The notes below the pieces were generated by a model. The model had not been told where the DNA came from, did not search any database, and was given only the letters and a program-made list of their open reading frames with translations. A program made the translations under genes and the position numbers. DNA of 30,867 nt from Mesaphorura yosii (lineage: Eukaryota; Arthropoda; Collembola; Poduromorpha; Tullbergiidae), in contig WIXG01000630.1 in assembly GCA_009869945.1 (NCBI GenBank), positions 1 to 30,867 on the forward strand. The letters are read 5' to 3'. Below are positions 1-9,973 of this stretch, in pieces. The stretch's first letter is position 1, and each line of letters starts with the position of its first letter.

Positions 1-1100
1 TGATCAAGATTAATCATTCATAAATTCTTGAATTGGTTACAAGAAATTTAAAAGGCTAATTTTGAAACATGTTTCCGCCAGTTTCATCACTCTCTCTGCC
101 CTTCTTTCTAGACTGACACGTGTACACAATACGGCAGGTATTTGTCTGTAGGTGTTAGTATGTGAAAACTTTTCAATTAATGCACTGTCATGTCGCATTG
201 CAATTTACGTTGGTTATATGGCAGCTGCCAACAATTTCACCCCTATTCAACAAGTGGTAAGGTCCCTCAGAAGTCATGGTACATAAACACAAGAACAAGT
301 TTGTACCCAAGTAGCACATCATAATGATTTCGCAATGAAAGTGTGCGGCTGGCCATTGAAAACGTGTCGCAAATTTCGTTACCGACTAACAACATACCAG
401 AGTAATACCGAAACAGTACTGACTTGCGCGCTACGTACTTACTCGCTTTGAAACCTTACTAAATCTGTGCTGTCAATTGAGGTACGGAAAATGTGACGCG
501 ATATTCAGTACTGGCTCTATGGCTGTGAAGAACGTCCGAGCTGAGCTATTACAAAAGTTCGTCTCTCTTCATTGCCGTTATGGATCTCGTCAACAGGATG
601 ATGATGGCATTCAGTGACAAACTCAAACAATAAGATCACAGTCCACCAATGAACGAGTAAGATAAACTTTTACGTTATTAAACAATTGAGTGCTCTCGCG
701 TCTGCCGTAACTGTCTGGCATCGGTAGTACGAGCAGAAATCAATCGACGCTGGGCATGTACCTAATCCATGGTATCATTTCGTAATTTTTGAAGTGTGGT
801 CATCGGCTGACGCGTGAATTTGCATGGCAACTTACGGGCCAACTGGTAGTGGCTTTTCGTATCTGCTCAACGACCTTGGTTGTCTTACGCATGCAATGTT
901 TCCACTGAATTCCCAGAAGTAAAACAGCATTAAATCCAACTACGAACGTAAGCTTCTGAAACGAACTTCAGCACTTCTACTTAGAGCTGACGTGTCGGAA
1001 TCGCTCGCCTTCTCGAACACTTTCAGAACATTGGGTAACCGGTCACTGCGATGGTCAATACCGCTGAGTTACCAAACCGGGTAACTAAATCAGAGTTCGA
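1..1100. other. No gene recognised
   Basis: I found no open frame with protein-like composition, no RNA gene and no obvious repeat here. The stretch is moderately AT-rich and both strands are broken by frequent stops. It may be intergenic, or an intron of a gene lying outside the window. Confidence 0.4.
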
Positions 1101-1198
1101 CAGAATCAGAAACTCTGTTTAATTGTTCCTTCTATAAATATTGCACATTGGTAAGGGCAAGAAGAGAAAACGATCCCGAACGTTGGCTTTGTCAGAAG

Positions 1199-1399
1199 AT
1201 GGAAGATGATGACGATTACAACGACCACGAGTACGCTCAACCTGTCGCAACCAGCACTCATTCGCGGAGAAATGCAGCTGTGACCCTCGATTGCGTCACA
1301 ATCGAAATGGAATCTCCGAACGTGCCTGATGACGAATCTGAAGAGGAGACCGGAGCCTACGAAGAAAAAACGCAGGCGAACCTGGCCACTATGAAATGA
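1199..1399 (+). CDS. Small acidic protein or terminal exon, unrecognised
   Basis: From the ATG at 1199 this frame encodes 66 residues and stops at 1397-1399. It opens with Met-Glu and a run of Asp (MEDDDDYND) and carries a second acidic cluster (DDESEEE) near the end. A perfect splice-donor-like GTAAGG at 1151 and an acceptor-like tttgtcag just before the ATG would define a 46-bp intron, so this may be the last exon of a longer gene whose upstream exons I cannot find. A TATAAA lies at about 1134, and AATAAA signals follow at 1564-1569 and 1615-1620. Function is unknown. The composition suggests a soluble tail or a disordered protein. Confidence 0.3.
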   Translation: MEDDDDYNDHEYAQPVATSTHSRRNAAVTLDCVTIEMESPNVPDDESEEETGAYEEKTQANLATMK

Positions 1400-1526
1400 C
1401 ATCCAGTCGTTCGCCTCACCCGAGTGGACGTAGACCAGAACAAAAGGACATGACTAAGCTAACTGAAAAAAGAGATTTATGATAAATGATCATTTGATGA
1501 GACCTTAGCTGCTTAGGGTGCTTGCA

Positions 1527-1532
1527 TTTATT
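1527..1532 (-). terminator. Polyadenylation signal AATAAA for the nicotinic-like gene
   Basis: TTTATT on the + strand reads AATAAA on the - strand, about 160 bases after the stop codon at 1690-1692. The position suits the 3' end of the receptor gene, but no transcript evidence is available. Confidence 0.35.
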
Positions 1533-1689
1533 ACTGGTCCACAAGATTAAGGATCAGTTCACCAATAAATTATAATTACTGTAACTTGATCTCACTAGTC
1601 ACATGCGGATTAGGAATAAAAATGAGAACTACACGAAAACGAAGCGTGCATTCAAATCAACTTCTCGTAGCCAACGGACTAAGAAAAAC

Positions 1690-3672
1690 CTACGCTAAGA
1701 TGACCACGATTCCAATAATGCAAATGGAAGTGAATATTCCCAGCAGGACCCGGTCCAGGACGTGAGCGATTTGTTCCCATTCCTATCAAAAGACAGGTTA
1801 ATGATTTTTCCAAATTCTTATGCGTAGCGTATGTGGACAAATTCTGACAATGCACTGTCCTGTACCGATTGTTGGTCTCCAATTTCTTCTTGGCCCGATC
1901 TGACCGTCTGCTTGCCGTCTGTAAGTTCTGCAACGTACGCAATAACTATTTTCATGCTTTCACAGATAGAGAACGTTTTGCGCTTGTTGTCATTTACCAA
2001 TTTCGTTTGTTTGCCCATCTTTCGAACCGCTTTGTGCAGGGAAGTCCAGAAACACGTACTCGGCCAGTTTCTTGATTGTATTCCGAAGCCAATCGGGAAC
2101 AATACCATTCCTGCAAAAGTTTTATGTATGAAGCTTCTTCGAGTCTCAATCTCCATTGTCCAGCTGCATTCCTTACCTCGAATGAATGTTAAGAATGATC
2201 ACGCAGCTTAGCAGTGTCAATGCGACGAAGAATGTTGAGAACAGGTAATACTTCCGCATCAAGAAGATTGGGAACGCCGTCGAGCCGCTTGACACCGACA
2301 GCGTAGACAGGAGGAGCAGGAGGAGGAAGACGGTGTACGTGACCTTCAGATTGGAGCTGGTTGGAAGTATGAATGCAAACAGTGGCAGGCACGTGTAGAT
2401 GATCCAAGGCAGAATGAGCGACGTCACGTAAGGAGACGAGATTCTTTCCAGCTTCATGTGAAAGAATATGTCTCTACAAACGAAAAAGACATTTCATCAG
2501 CGTTTCTTAATACAGGAAGTTATAAAAGCACTCGCACGTCGGTCACTAAATACAGGGCTCAGGCTCACATGTAGGGCTCTTTGCAGCAATTGTAGTATTT
2601 TGTATGGCGGATTGCGTATGTCTCCGACAGCTGCCATTCTGTGTTCGGAAGATACTCCGAGCGGTCAATTCCATTCTCAACCGTCTGATTGTTTACTGGC
2701 TGATTCTTGTGTTTGATGTCCAGCTAGAGTGCATCGCATAAACTCCTTGCAAAATTTATTGATGTTTGGGAGGGGTAATTTACTATTTTAACGAATTACC
2801 GTGAATCCATCAAACGTCCACGATCCCAATTTAATGAAGCACTTCTGCGTATCAAACGGGAATCTTGTCTTCTCCAGATCACAAGCCAGTCTTATGATTG
2901 TGTAGGCGGCGCCTGACACTCGTCCGCTCCGGTGAACTCGCACCGCGTCTGGAATCACTCTCAGATTCCCGTCCGCACTGAAAATTAAAGCAGATCGAGT
3001 TTTAATCTCGTATCTCTTCTATTTAGCTAAAAGTAATTCTGATAAAATCTGAAATGGATTCATTGCATACTTGTTGTAAACCGCCAAGTCTGAAAAATCA
3101 TAAAAAGTCATGATTATGTTGTGAACGAGCAATAATAAGGACGTCGGAGGTAATTCTAAGAAAGAGCCCACCTGGCAGCCACACCCGATCTGCTGGCACC
3201 ACAATTTCTGTCATATAATCGTACGAGTTCGGAGACCATTCTAATTGGTAGTCTGTCCATTCCTTTGATTCAATGCAACACAAGCCCAACAAATTTGAAT
3301 ATTTTCTCGTCAACGTAAGAACAGTGCAAGCGCTTTACCTGATCCACAATTATTGCGGCCTCAATCCAATTTTGGTCAAAGTTCTGCAAAACCAGGGAAA
3401 GGGCAAACGTAGCTAACGATGACTTTTGACAGCATTTAAAGCCCAAAGCCAGGAGTGACACTTACGACTTGTAGAATCTGCGAAAGCTTCAAATTCAGTT
3501 CAACCAGGACGGGCTCCGAAAGATTCTTGACTGGCCGAATATTCCGGTCATAATTCGATAGAAGGTCGTTGTACAATTTTGCAGATTTGATTTCGGCGTT
3601 TGAGTTTTGAGCCTTCAGGATCAGCACGGCGCAAAGAAGCAAAAGTTGGACATCCTGGCGTGAGGGCAGCAT
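1690..3672 (-). CDS. Nicotinic acetylcholine receptor-like subunit (alpha type), 10 exons
   Basis: Pentameric Cys-loop receptor subunit for the plasma membrane. Exons on the - strand: 3672-3466, 3383-3339, 3262-3172, 3089-3071, 2977-2800, 2723-2569, 2473-2177, 2110-1998, 1927-1866, 1782-1690. Splice phases agree at all nine junctions and give 419 residues. Seen in order: signal peptide (MLPSRQDVQLLLLCAV), EWTDYQLEW, WLPDLAVYNNADG, a Cys-loop with 13 residues between cysteines, GSWTFDGF, loop C with vicinal cysteines (YYNCCKEPY, the alpha-subunit hallmark), M1-M3 in one exon, a short cytoplasmic loop of about 75 residues, and M4 just before the stop. Odd points: exon 4 is only 19 nt, and M2 lacks the usual Glu at -1' (Leu) and has Phe at 6', although Leu 9' is kept. 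Ligand and ion selectivity are therefore uncertain. A decayed paralogue lies at 5.3-6.85 kb. Confidence 0.9.
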
Positions 3673-4260
3673 TTTCGCCAGTATGGCTTCAGTCACTTAC
3701 ACAAGAACGGAGAATCGGGAGCCCAGCACACAGCACGACTAGCGACTGTTACTGGAGTCTTATCGTCGACAAGACCGGAGAAGTGCGTTCCTTCAATAAA
3801 ATGTAATGTTACTCATACATTATGTCTGATGCGGCGGTTTGCAGTTGTGTTGTGTTATGGATTATGGACGAATTATGAGTTGATTACTGCCCTGCCCCTT
3901 CAGCATCTCATCTCACCATCTCATACGAAACAATTGAGTCAATTGAAACCACTTTAAATAATTTTACTTCATCTTTCGTGCTGGGAACTTGAGTGCTTTG
4001 ACAATTACGCTTGAAAGTGCGACAGTACAGTGAACTACTAATCACTAGTGAACAGCGAGCAGTTCACGCACTACGTAAATGGAAGGATTTCATTGAATTT
4101 CAAAATTGGAACATCGAGTCTGTGGACACAGAGGCTAAAAAGACAAGTAATCCGTGCAATCTTGTCGTCAATTCATTCAGACGTCCTAATGGGCTATAAA
4201 ACATGAAAATTATACATTGGCCTGACTTGTGACTGGGACCCGAACATAAAAATAATCGAA
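3673..4260. other. Intergenic stretch upstream of the receptor gene
   Basis: This holds the 5' flank of the receptor gene and the 3' flank of the peptide-precursor gene. I see no convincing coding exon. No TATA box could be assigned to the receptor gene. Confidence 0.4.
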
Positions 4261-4278
4261 TTACAAAACATTCAGCTT

Positions 4279-4284
4279 TTTATT
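4279..4284 (-). terminator. Polyadenylation signal of the Lys-Arg repeat precursor
   Basis: AATAAA on the - strand, about 95 bases downstream of the TAA stop at 4380-4382. This is normal spacing for a short 3' UTR. Confidence 0.5.
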
Positions 4285-4379
4285 GACTAATTTTGATCCA
4301 AAATTCTTCAAATGTATAAAATCAGTGTAAAAATGTTTCATCGGAGCTCAAATGTGTGACTTTAACTTTGGAATTGTGC

Positions 4380-4787
4380 TTAGAGTCCGCGAGCTTCTCT
4401 GGCGCTGAACACAAATCGCTTGTAGTCCTTCTGGCCGTCCATATCCTCGCTCTTGGCAGCTTCAGCCGCATCCTTAACGCTGACAACAAATCGCTTGAAT
4501 TCGCTTCCGGAGTCAGCATCGTCGCCGTCGTAGTCTCTTGCGTACACGAAGCGCTTCTCTTCGTTCTTGTCCTCGTCGTAATCTTGGTCGAATTCAGTCA
4601 CGTGGCGGACATCTCGACGGACGTTGTACACATAACGCTTGGCTTCGTTGGCCTCTGCTTGCACTGAAACACGAAATTGCAGAGATTGATTAGTCTTCGT
4701 GCTCAGTAACTACAAATTAATAAACGCATGGTACTTACCGCAGGAAAGTGCAATCAGCACAAATCCAAAGAGCACGAAGCGGTTCAT
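4380..4787 (-). CDS. Secreted acidic precursor with four KR-(F/Y)-V repeats
   Basis: Two exons, 4787-4739 and 4663-4380, joined in phase 1 by a GTAAGT...TTTCAG intron of 75 bp, encode 110 residues. Residues 1-19 form a signal peptide (MNRFVLFGFVLIALSC, cleavage likely after VQA). The mature part is very acidic and repeats a basic-aromatic unit four times: KRYVYNV at 25, KRFVYAR at 53, KRFVVSV at 73, KRFVFSA at 98. Spacers of 20-28 residues are rich in Asp and Glu. Lys-Arg is the standard site for prohormone convertases, so a neuropeptide-like precursor is the main reading; cleavage would release peptides starting Phe-Val or Tyr-Val. No amidation signal (Gly before a basic pair) is seen, which weakens a classical amidated neuropeptide. 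A secreted disordered structural protein is the alternative. I do not recognise a named family. Confidence 0.8.
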
Positions 4788-4830
4788 TGTTGAATTAGCG
4801 TGAATGAAGAAGGGCTGACACTGAAATTTG

Positions 4831-4870
4831 ACTGAAACACAAGAGCAGGGTTCGGGCGATCCTTAAATAG
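4831..4870 (-). promoter_or_regulatory. Core promoter of the KR-repeat precursor: TATA-like plus initiator
   Basis: On the - strand CTATTTAAGG (4870-4861) is followed about 31 bases later by TCAGT (4835-4831), the arthropod initiator consensus, with the A at about 4833. The ATG at 4787 lies about 46 bases further on. The spacing is what a TATA/Inr pair should show. Confidence 0.55.
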
Positions 4871-4879
4871 ATTTCGGTG

Positions 4880-5322
4880 AACACGGAAGACAGATTGGAC
4901 TGGACTTTAATTGGGTATTGGAGTCATTAAATGCGCTCTATCATCTTCGCCAACCCAAACCCAAGTGCAATGGTTTACAGGCTAGAAGCTAGTGCTTCGT
5001 TTATCAATCTTCTCTTCTTACTTCCTTGTACTCGTAGTTGCATCGTGTTTCTTGTGTTAATTGGGCAAGTGCCCAAGATAAAAATCCGCAAACCACAAAT
5101 AATGACTCCAGTGTCTTGTCAATTCGCAATGCCCAATTAAGCATCATGGGCACCAGAGAGAGAGAAACCGGTAGCTGTAATGATATGTCTACCAACTTTG
5201 AAGAAGCAATGAAATGGCAATTGTATTTATTGCATGATTTGTACTACGTTTAATCAAATCATACATTCTTCAATTCTGTACAAGGCAATTCATAGTTGCG
5301 GTTGCATGAGACGAGATGCTCG
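4880..5322. other. No gene recognised
   Basis: Short open frames occur on both strands but none has a signal peptide, domain or repeat that I can support. This is the 5' flank of the peptide-precursor gene and the 3' flank of the decayed receptor gene. Confidence 0.4.
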
Positions 5323-6855
5323 TTAAATGCCGGACCCAAGAATAGATACCACAGCAAGAGCCATAACCGCACTGAATGCTACGAACGCAGCATGGTCCAA
5401 AACTTGCACAGCGTCTTTCCAGCTCTGTAAATTGTGCACCTATTACTTCATTCAAACTAGAAATGCTGAAAACTTGTCGCTAACAATCTGCTGATCTTCA
5501 ATTTCCTCATTGAGCCTCGAAGTTGGCTCGACCTATTTAATACTTGATCTGTTAGAAGATATGACTGCGATTTGCTGATGAATATCATGACCAATTCCGG
5601 AGGCGAATCGTGCCTTGAAATAGAATTAAACCGGTAATTAACTTACAATCCGGTTTTGGTTTGTGTCTCTCGTGAATTGAAGACTTCTTTGTTTAATTCT
5701 CTCACCTGAGCCGCAATCGCGTGAAGATTGCATTGCAAATTAGCACTAGTACGGCGATCACGGGTGTGAAGTTGTAGTATTCTGACAGATCCACAAACGT
5801 GGAGGTCCCCGCAAACGCTGCCAGCAAAAGAAGTAAATAAATGATGGAGCACGAGAGCCTCGTGGATGAATCCGGTGACAAAATGAACACTAAAGGCGCA
5901 AGAAGCGTAATCAAAATCCACGGTAGTACGAATGTCGTCACAAATGGTCCTGACCGCCTCTTTAGTTTGAAGAGGACGCGAACATCTGAAAACTACGACG
6001 CGGTTCCCATCATTTGTTAGAGCAGAAGCATAACAGTGTGCATATTATTACCAACAAATGGCATGTCGCAGCGAGAGTAAAAGAGTTCATTTCGTAGCGA
6101 TGATAATTCTACTACTCTCCAATCAAAATTATCGATGAAATTTTCTGAGTCCAATTCAACTCCGTCCCTGCTGTGAACCAACCATTGCAATTATGTCCAA
6201 CGCAGGCACACTTACAAAAGACCCATCACGATCCACGATCCAAATTTGATGAAACAAAATTGTGTTCCGAAAAGAAACCTCGACTGGTCTTAGCTGCATT
6301 GGGTTTTGTCAAGAACGAGAGTTGAGACTTAGACATCGACCACTGCGATGGACTCGAACTAGACTCGGATGGATTCTAACACGAGATTTGTCATCGCCGT
6401 GATCTTGACCAACCCTGCAAATCCATCAACAATGCCTCTGTTGTTCAACGTCAGCAGGAGATCCAGTTGTTGAGATAGTTCAAAAGGCATTGGCTTACAT
6501 TATAAACAACAATACCGCCATCCCATATGAAATAGACGGAACCCTGATTTCGGTGATCTCATCATAATTTTGAGGGTTCCACTCTAATTGGTAGTCTTAC
6601 CAAACCTGTAATGCAGAACTCAGAAGATATGAACTTCCGCAACACAATGGACCTAATTACTTTTCAACTTTTCTTCCAGGCTCCAGTATGTACTGTGTCG
6701 TGAGCGAACCTCCAGCAAAATCCTGTGCATTAATTAACAATTCTTCAATTTTGAATCCCAAAATGAGAACCATCCCGGTGCTGGTAAGACTTACAATTTG
6801 GATGATATGCTGCAGCTTGAAACTCACCTCCACCTCCCCCGAATGCAATTCCAAC
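5323..6855 (-). pseudogene. Decayed nicotinic-receptor-like paralogue
   Basis: Exon remnants follow the order of the intact gene at 1.69-3.67 kb: ...VEVSFKLQHIIQI with a GTAAGT donor (about 6790), a short second exon, 6605-6499 (DYQLEWNPQNYDEITEI), 6414-6216 (VRVHRSGR, then the Cys-loop and KFGSW), 6170-6052 (loop C region, one Cys only, so not alpha type), 5985-5706 (M1-M3, LPWILITLL), a short post-M3 exon, and 5424-5323 (M4 then TAA). Several splice phases still fit. Lesions: TAA replaces the residue between Trp and Asp in the WxDY motif (6597-6599); TAA falls two residues after the first Cys of the Cys-loop, whose 13-residue spacing is otherwise intact; the frame shifts before the Cys-loop and near 6530; and only 11 bases (GTATTAAATAG) remain where an intron should separate two cytoplasmic-loop exons. 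No signal-peptide exon was found. Confidence 0.85.
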
Positions 6856-6901
6856 TACATCAGGCACAGCCAGCCAGACTACCGCGTCACCAAATGCGAA
6901 C

Positions 6902-7237
6902 ATGGGCATGCCAAATTCCAATGCGTATACGCACAAGGACTCTGTAACTGGCAAGGTTTATGAAATTCCGAAACTAGGCTCTTGCGCACCGCGCGACGGG
7001 TACAAGCGATTTCTGAACCCAGTCACTGGAAAGCCAGAATTTACAAATGCTGGTCCAATAGAATTTCGCATGTTCAACTTAACACTTCTGCATTATAGAT
7101 TCACTTGGCGAGGTGTTCCACTCGAATCAGACGTCCTGGCCCGGATGAATAAATCTGAAGTAGCAAACTCAATTCATGGAGAAAGTAACAGCAAAGTTGA
7201 ACAACTTGGGCAGAGCGTCCGCACCAAGTTTGATTGA
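6902..7237 (+). CDS. Unrecognised open frame, 111 residues
   Basis: The ATG at 6902 opens a frame of 111 residues ending at 7237. The frame is also open upstream to about 6821, where it reads proline-, threonine- and alanine-rich. Two short segments resemble each other: DSVTGKVYEIPKLG and NPVTGKPEFTNAG. There is no signal peptide or membrane segment. The upstream extension lies opposite the first-exon remnant of the decayed receptor gene, so it cannot all be ancestral receptor sequence. It could be a small gene, an exon, or chance. AATAAA signals lie only beyond 7540. I cannot name it. Confidence 0.3.
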   Translation: MGMPNSNAYTHKDSVTGKVYEIPKLGSCAPRDGYKRFLNPVTGKPEFTNAGPIEFRMFNLTLLHYRFTWRGVPLESDVLARMNKSEVANSIHGESNSKVEQLGQSVRTKFD

Positions 7238-7239
7238 AC

Positions 7240-9970
7240 AACTTTAAAGGATCCGAGTCAGCAATGGCCGAAGTGGCCGCTCGACAAAATGTCGGAGGGC
7301 CGCGCATTGATTTCGGCTGCAACTCAGCGTGTCTTGTATACATTTCAACTTTTATTCAAATGAGGGAAATTTACAGTGTAGATTCATGGAGCAGATTCAT
7401 TGGATCGAATTCGTCAACGGGAAATGCGAAATTGGAGAGAATGCATTTGAAAATTGCTCTGTTTGTGCGGATATTACGAGCGAATGTTCTCTCTGGATTG
7501 ATTAACATTAGGCATGTGTCTTCGTACGATTGCATTGAGTAGTAATAATAAATAGTTTGATATATCATTTAATGAGCTGTAATGTCATTCTATCTTAATG
7601 TAATAAATGCGCTGTGCGTTCTCGAAAACTCTGAATTTGTTTTCTGATTCCTGAAAAGATAAAAAAGGAGACGAAATATGTATTTGTTTACTTTCAAGTG
7701 GCTCTCATACACGTGGGGCCCCTTTCCTAAGTACTTCCTGAAACCTGGAAAGACGAACAATAAGCGAACATGCCAACTTCGAATATAATGGCGAATGGAG
7801 ATATTTCAAGTGGTGTGATAACAGTGAAGTGGTGTCTGGTGGAGAAAAATCAATAGCGCGGCAACAATAAGCTATTCCTTCCGTTCTATTCCAAGAACTT
7901 CAGATAACAAAATGAGGCCGAGTTCCTCTCCTCTCCTCGCTGAGAATAGGAATGCCATTAATCAAAGAAATGCTGGAAATCGGCAAAATCGAAACTATTC
8001 ACACGGCTCCCGTGTAGAAAAATTTGTCGAATATGGAAAGAGGCCAAGTTTAGTCTGGGAACACGGCGTGAGATTGTGGGAACGGTCGAACTCTGAACAG
8101 GTGCTGTTGACTTACTGCGGAGTGGGGCATGGAGGTATGGTGCTAGTAAATAAGCAAATCACCTTCGCTACCGCCTGCTCGCTTGGCTACCTCGCGTGTG
8201 TCCGTTAATTATTTGGGTCAAATTGTTCATTTGCTGCCAGCTAGAGCAGAGTCTGGTAATTCCTGATCCGGAAATGTAGATTGAAAATGATCGTTTCCTC
8301 ACTGTTTTGACCTGCTTTTGATTTAATTAAGCAAAGAATGCTCTTGTGCAGCTTCCGAACTTCCAGGCACGCGGACAAAAGGCGGTAAAGGGCATGGATT
8401 GTTGATAGAATTGGGGTTGATACAAGTCAGAACTGTCAAAATGTCATCATTAAACAGACCGCTGCTTTGTTTAACTGAGTTCTGTTCATACATTTTCGAG
8501 AATTCATTCGGTTTCAAAATGGTATATTCAAGTTGACAGACCCCACAGTTGGAAAATCGTACGTTGGTTCTAACAAACTCGAATGCAGCTGTCACTGGAC
8601 AAAGTCGGCAACTTTACCTGATCTCTGTGCAAATTTAATGGATGTCCGACACCAAACTGTCTCCCGTCCTCCACAATTACGTTAATTTATTTGCGATGTT
8701 CCAGTTGACCAGTTACTCAAATTGAATCCGTAATCATCAGCACGCATCTCATTCCAGGTTTCTAGGAAATTCGATTAAGGAGAATGCTTATCACAATCAC
8801 GCATGAATAATTTATGGCATAGCCCATCATTTAGTCATTTCTTCTCCGTTATTCCATTTCAGTTGCGCTCTCGTCGTGACTTGACGGATTGACGCTGACG
8901 TTGACGGCGACAGCGCACGACAGTTACAACTTAATTGAACTATTGTGGCCCCATTAATCCCACCGCTGGACATTGAATCGTCAAGTATGCAGATCGATCT
9001 ATTGATCAATAAGATTGTAAACATTGCAGACAACTTAGAATTGGAGAATTCCAATCGTTTCATAGAATCAATATTTCTGTCGGACACCGAATGCATTTCT
9101 GTAACTAAAACCCAGCATCTAAATGTATTTATTCCCAAAACAAAGATTATAGGTTTAAGATTCACAGATTTACAGTACGGTAGGACATAATTGGTTTGAG
9201 GTGAGAAGAGTCAAATGCAGACTACAAATGCTCCTATGCTAGTTAAGGCTGCTTAAAGTGGTCTACAGTTATAAGTTTTCTGAGCCTGAGGCCTGAGAAT
9301 AGCGTAGCATTAATTGAACACTGAACCTAGCTTAAATGCAGTAATGAACTAGTGAACCATTTTAGGGCACATTCAGTTGCATTATTAGTTAGCTTGTTCG
9401 TTAATTTGTGACGGCATGAGTAGTGAATTGTAGCAAAGCTTAACTGGTTAGTTACTGATCAGATAAAGTAACAGGTAGTTATGATTATTGTTAGTTTAGT
9501 ATCACCGGTTCGCATGATGAGATTCGATTCTCGAGATTACAACGAGGATGAGTGTATTAGTTGCAAGGAAAATGCAGTGCTGTGTAGGGCGAAAAACCGA
9601 GTACAAGATTCTGAATTTTCTGAATTTTGTGCTTAGAGAGACCGATTGCCGATTTGTAAATTTGTACTTATACATCAAAAGCTTCTCGAAACGATCACAA
9701 GACGAGGACGAGACGACAAAATGCGAGTGCAAGTGTAATGGCAAGAATCGTGAGTAAAAGAAACTAAAATACTGAAATCTCAAATGTTCAAAGCTCTAAT
9801 TTTAGTAAATCAGACTGTGCGACTAGTTCCTAGCTGCTATTGTCTTTCTATGGTCTAGTACGGTGTATTTACTGCTAACTGCTTACATCTGACGGCAAAA
9901 CTAAACGAAAGCTGTTTTGTTTGCTGTTGGAATTTGAATTTGAATTTGAACTGGTCTACTTCACTCCACG
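7240..9970. other. Mostly non-coding, with possible coding remnants near 8.3-8.8 kb
   Basis: Short open frames exist at 7264-7542 (+), 7912-8208 (+), 8945-9190 (+) and 9548-9757 (+), but none shows a domain, signal peptide or splice support. On the - strand between 8.8 and 8.3 kb three protein-like pieces appear in different frames: ETWNEMRADDYGFNL, VEDGRQFGVGHPLNLHRDQ, and a longer piece with CGVC. This may be a decayed gene of unknown family. AATAAA motifs at about 7550 and 7600 may be polyadenylation sites. Nothing else is supported. Confidence 0.35.
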
Positions 9971-9973
9971 CGT

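Noticed and set aside
4356..4667. + strand frame opposite the KR-repeat precursor
   Set aside because: Exact antisense shadow of the real exon. The - strand has the signal peptide, splice sites, promoter and polyadenylation signal.
7912..8208. 98-residue + strand frame beginning with ATG
   Set aside because: Asn/Arg-rich and unpatterned, no signal peptide, splice site or promoter found. Not distinguishable from chance.
8945..9190. + strand frame with an LIPPLDIESSS start
   Set aside because: No ATG at its beginning, no splice acceptor and no recognised domain; kept only as a possibility in the region note.
9500..9545. tRNA-like GGTTCG...TTCGATTCTCG words
   Set aside because: No cloverleaf with paired acceptor and anticodon stems could be drawn around them; no tRNA gene was found anywhere in the window.
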